Shown here piece by piece: positions 14,939-17,020 of a stretch of 17,020 nucleotides of DNA. Position 1 is the stretch's first letter. Each line of letters starts with the position of its first letter. Below the pieces are notes generated by a model. The model saw nothing but the letters and a program-made list of their open reading frames with translations. It was not told the DNA's origin and made no database searches. The translations under genes were made by a program, and so were the position numbers. The DNA is from Halobacteriovoraceae bacterium (GTDB taxonomy: Bacteria > Bdellovibrionota > Bacteriovoracia > Bacteriovoracales > Bacteriovoracaceae), in NCBI GenBank assembly GCA_018663815.1, contig JABJPQ010000639.1, forward strand, positions 1 through 17,020. The letters are read 5' to 3'.

Positions 14939-16447
14939 CTAATTATTAGCAGCTGGCTTATTTACCTTGATATTCACTTTTGTTCTACCCGTATTCGTTG
15001 TTGTTGTCCCGCCTGTTGTATCGGTGTGTGTTGGTGGAACAAATGATGTACCTACTGGTAAAGGTGGCATATCAAAAACGTCCGGATCTACAGCAACAGG
15101 GAAATCCCCAACATTATCACGGTAGTGCTGAGTAAATTCTTGCTTAATTTGCTCTTCTATCATGAACTCTTCTTGCATGGTAGCATCAAAGCTTTGGTTG
15201 AATTCATTCATAGTTGAATCCATTGTTGAATCCATCGCAGGGTCCATCGGTGAGTCCTTCATTCCAGCAGGAACCGGCCCATTTACTGGCTCTTTAGGTG
15301 GAATATATTTCATCACTGGAGCGAGATCTATTGGCTTAACCTGATCGACAGGTTTAATTTCAAGCACAACAACACCTTTAACTGCTCCTGTCTCAATATC
15401 GACCTTTAAAAATTGTCCTTCTTCATTTATTTGAAAACCTTGCGGCGGAAGATACTCACCATTAGAAGAAGATCCTCCATTAGTTGCACTTACCCACTCA
15501 CCAACGTTTTTATCAAAAGTGGAATCAAGCCCTGGAGGTATCAATGTTCCTGTGTCAATATGAATCTGAACTCCATCAGCAGGTTTTACATCATCGCCAT
15601 GGACAAAACCATTAGCAACCTCTGGTTTAACTTGATCACCCTCAGCTATTACCCGGTCTTTAACATCAACTTTTATGAGTTTCTTAATTTCATCTTTTAA
15701 TGATGCATTATCATTTGCAACCACATTACCACTTAATCCTGGTGGTACCATAGACTTTGATTTTGTTTGTTCAGTCTTAGCCGAAACTTCAAAGTTTTTA
15801 TTCTTATTCAGTTGATTAAATTGACGTGAGCTAAGCTTAGCCCCAACTGTTGGTTTAGCAAACTTACGATTAACAACCGAGACTTCTCCTGGTTTAATCT
15901 TTCTTCCCTGACTAACAATGCCCTCAAGGTTTCTTAAGTTATCACCTTTTTTAAATTTATTAAAAACAATACTTCCTTCAAAAAGAACTGTTGTTGTTGA
16001 ACCGGTTTTTTTATTCGCAGTAAACATAAAATCAGTTCCCCTGACCCCCATGACTGCATTTCTGGACTTAACAAATAGTTTTGATTTATCTTTATCCATC
16101 TTCAAGTAATCTTTCGTAACCTTAGATCGAATCTTACCTGTTAAGAGATTAATAACTCCTGCTTCTGACTTACTAAATTTTTCAATTTTAAGCTCAGATT
16201 TTGGGCCAATATTCATGGATGATTTATCGATGAAGCTCAGCCTTACAAAGCTTCTGGCCGATGTTTTTATAATCGCCCCCTCTGTCAGCCACATCCCCTT
16301 TTTAATAGCACCGGCACTACCGTCGAGGGCCAGCATAGAAGCTTTTCCTTTAACAACCTTAACGATGGCTACTTTTTTAGACTTTTGACCAGAAAAAGCA
16401 AAAAAGCTCATCACCGCGACCAAAGATAATACTAATAATTTTTTCAT
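14939..16447 (-). CDS. Periplasmic FecR-domain protein with proline- and Met-Asp-rich C-terminal region
   Basis: The protein has 502 residues. The signal peptide MKKLLVLSLVAVMSFFAFS is followed by the FecR domain (about 27-165): LTEGAIIKTSARSFVRLSF, GVINLLTGKIRSKV and the core NAVMGVRGTDFMFT (130-143). There is no anti-sigma N-terminal or TM domain as in classic FecR; it belongs to the large group of soluble periplasmic FecR proteins of unknown function. After residue 165 comes a low-complexity, probably flexible part with the recurring PPGL/PPQG motifs MVPPGL (233-238), LIPPGL (302-307) and LPPQGF (333-338), Met-Asp-Ser repeats (400-413) and a Thr/Gly tail. AGGGATGAAGCC precedes the ATG. Its neighbour is the TPR-barrel protein; the two may work together in secretion or surface assembly. 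Confidence 0.85.
   Translation of the reverse strand: MKKLLVLSLVAVMSFFAFSGQKSKKVAIVKVVKGKASMLALDGSAGAIKKGMWLTEGAIIKTSARSFVRLSFIDKSSMNIGPKSELKIEKFSKSEAGVINLLTGKIRSKVTKDYLKMDKDKSKLFVKSRNAVMGVRGTDFMFTANKKTGSTTTVLFEGSIVFNKFKKGDNLRNLEGIVSQGRKIKPGEVSVVNRKFAKPTVGAKLSSRQFNQLNKNKNFEVSAKTEQTKSKSMVPPGLSGNVVANDNASLKDEIKKLIKVDVKDRVIAEGDQVKPEVANGFVHGDDVKPADGVQIHIDTGTLIPPGLDSTFDKNVGEWVSATNGGSSSNGEYLPPQGFQINEEGQFLKVDIETGAVKGVVVLEIKPVDQVKPIDLAPVMKYIPPKEPVNGPVPAGMKDSPMDPAMDSTMDSTMNEFNQSFDATMQEEFMIEEQIKQEFTQHYRDNVGDFPVAVDPDVFDMPPLPVGTSFVPPTHTDTTGGTTTTNTGRTKVNIKVNKPAANN
15213..15236. repeat. Two 12-nt tandem units encoding Met-Asp-Ser-Thr in the FecR gene
   Basis: GTTGAATCCAT occurs at 15213 and again at 15225, a 12-nt period, on the plus strand. 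On the coding strand these encode DSTMDST. Short, and inside the coding frame. Confidence 0.6.
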
Positions 16448-16554
16448 GGCTTCATCCCTTATTGTTTACATATAACTAATCGGAGATCAGTAAACTTTCT
16501 TCACTTGTTTCAGGGTTCATTATCTAACAAAGCCAAGATATTAGCATCTGTTCT

Positions 16555-16564
16555 TGTAATTACA
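16555..16564. promoter_or_regulatory. TGTAATTACA palindrome upstream of the FecR gene
   Basis: A perfect 10-bp palindrome, 108 nt before the FecR ATG. The flanked version TTGTAATTAC recurs at 16989-16998, upstream of the small gene at 16643. Two AT-rich sites are weak evidence for a shared regulator. Confidence 0.2.
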
Positions 16565-16577
16565 GGTATCTAGGTGG

Positions 16578-16610
16578 TAGTCAAAACAAGCAATATTTTG
16601 ATATTGACTA
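16578..16610. repeat. Nested inverted repeats between the small gene and the FecR gene
   Basis: Outer arms TAGTCAA (16578-16584) and TTGACTA (16604-16610); inner arms CAATAT (16591-16596) and ATATTG (16601-16606). No U-tract follows on either strand, so it is not an obvious terminator; an operator or a hairpin is possible. I see no gene in the 195-nt gap between 16448 and 16642. Confidence 0.3.
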
Positions 16611-16642
16611 TAATTTATGGCAAATAAATCTAAAAAGGATTT

Positions 16643-16834
16643 CTAAAGCTGCTCTTGATCAAACATCGTTACATCAAGGTATGTAAGCATAGCTTTTCTA
16701 AGTTCAGACAAGCTGATGTTTTCTGTATCTTCTCTATTTTTAAAGAGTTCTTTTTTAATTAATTCAACTGGAAAACCACTCATTTGTGCAAATTGGTCGA
16801 GGTCAATACCAATATTTTCAGTGCTAGTACTCAT
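16643..16834 (-). CDS. Small acidic hypothetical protein
   Basis: A 63-residue acidic protein without signal peptide or TM segment and no recognised family. It looks helical, with Ile/Leu spaced as in amphipathic helices (IDLDQFAQMSGFPVELIKKEL, SLSELRKAMLTYLDVTMF). The strong AAGGAGATAG ribosome binding site just before the ATG, together with a good promoter (16901-16930) and a codon pattern similar to its neighbours, supports it as a real gene despite its size. The FecR gene follows 195 nt downstream in the same direction; whether they share a transcript is unclear. It could be a small regulator or adaptor, but nothing in the sequence says so. Confidence 0.65.
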   Translation of the reverse strand: MSTSTENIGIDLDQFAQMSGFPVELIKKELFKNREDTENISLSELRKAMLTYLDVTMFDQEQL

Positions 16835-16855
16835 TTCTATCTCCTTGAACTTAGC

Positions 16856-16878
16856 GCCTTTATCATCCTTGCAAAGGC
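16856..16878. repeat. Hairpin in the leader of the small acidic gene (terminator-like on the plus strand)
   Basis: Stem GCCTTT (16856-16861) / AAAGGC (16873-16878) with an 11-nt loop, followed on the plus strand by ATTTTTT. On the plus strand it looks like a terminator but no plus-strand gene precedes it. On the minus strand it sits between the promoter and the ribosome binding site of the small gene, so a leader hairpin is possible. Confidence 0.4.
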
Positions 16879-16892
16879 ATTTTTTCTCTTAA

Positions 16893-16929
16893 TGACATAC
16901 AGCATATCTATTAAGAAAAACTTATGTCA
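16893..16929 (-). promoter_or_regulatory. Operator-like inverted repeat TGACATA/TATGTCA over the small-gene promoter
   Basis: Perfect 7-bp arms at 16893-16899 and 16923-16929 are separated by 23 nt; one covers the -35 box and the other lies near the expected transcription start. The layout would suit a repressor binding as a pair. Confidence 0.4.
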
Positions 16930-16930
16930 A
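16901..16930 (-). promoter_or_regulatory. Promoter of the small acidic gene
   Basis: On the minus strand a consensus TTGACA (16930-16925), an 18-nt spacer and TATGCT (16906-16901), 66 nt upstream of the ATG at 16834. The best -35 in the window. A second TTGACA (minus strand, about 17009-17004) further upstream could be another promoter. Confidence 0.6.
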
Positions 16931-17020
16931 ATACTCCACTGCTAATGTAAGTTTTTGTTACTATTTAATAATGATGTAGCATAAGCAATTGTAATTACTA
17001 AGGTGTCAATTAAAAAGGAA

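Noticed and set aside
15413..15700. 95-codon plus-strand frame antisense to the FecR gene
   Set aside because: No ribosome binding site or recognisable protein features; the sense frame has a clear FecR domain.
16856..16885. Rho-independent terminator on the plus strand
   Set aside because: No plus-strand gene lies upstream within 3 kb; kept only as a hairpin in the leader of the minus-strand gene.

Overview
The window looks like an ordinary chromosomal stretch of an AT-rich, Gram-negative (diderm) bacterium. The envelope genes show this: lipoproteins with lipoboxes, Sec signal peptides, outer-membrane beta-barrel candidates and an LpoB-type activator. The base composition, the many secreted proteins of unknown function and the FecR/TPR-barrel genes would fit a Bacteriovorax/Halobacteriovorax-like member of the Bdellovibrionota. 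That placement is inference from memory, not from a search. I see no tRNA, rRNA, insertion sequence, prophage or CRISPR, and no gap between genes exceeds 200 bases.

Layout. (1) 1-640, minus: the N-terminal half of the ABC-F translation factor EttA, cut by the window edge. (2) 808-1341, plus: a small exported, possibly barrel-like protein. (3) 1350-2153, minus: an unrecognised membrane protein with no normal start codon. (4) 2257-6755, plus: a tight operon of a small unknown protein, an RlmI/RlmL-type 23S rRNA methyltransferase, a three-gene ABC-2 exporter (ATPase plus two permeases) and a short SSB paralogue; all junctions overlap or lie within 9 nt. (5) 6793-11661, minus (transcribed from high to low coordinates): an envelope cluster of an LPP20 lipoprotein, an LpoB-like lipoprotein, a COG3014-like lipoprotein, a secreted HEXXH metalloprotease candidate and a LapG-like transglutaminase-fold cysteine protease. 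(6) 11818-12390, plus: Fe superoxide dismutase with an operator-like inverted repeat straddling its -10 and a clear terminator, then 12491-13213 plsC. (7) 13203-16447, minus: a periplasmic FecR-domain protein and, after an intrinsic terminator, a TPR plus beta-barrel outer-membrane protein. (8) 16643-16834, minus: a small acidic protein with a strong promoter and ribosome binding site.

The genes seem to work as several units: an ABC exporter co-expressed with ribosome and DNA housekeeping genes; an outer-membrane lipoprotein trio probably linked to peptidoglycan synthesis or an outer-membrane assembly; and a FecR/TPR-barrel pair that may form a surface or secretion apparatus. The two least explained parts are the lipoprotein-protease cluster and the FecR/TPR-barrel pair. 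Both are candidates only; their function cannot be read from sequence alone.
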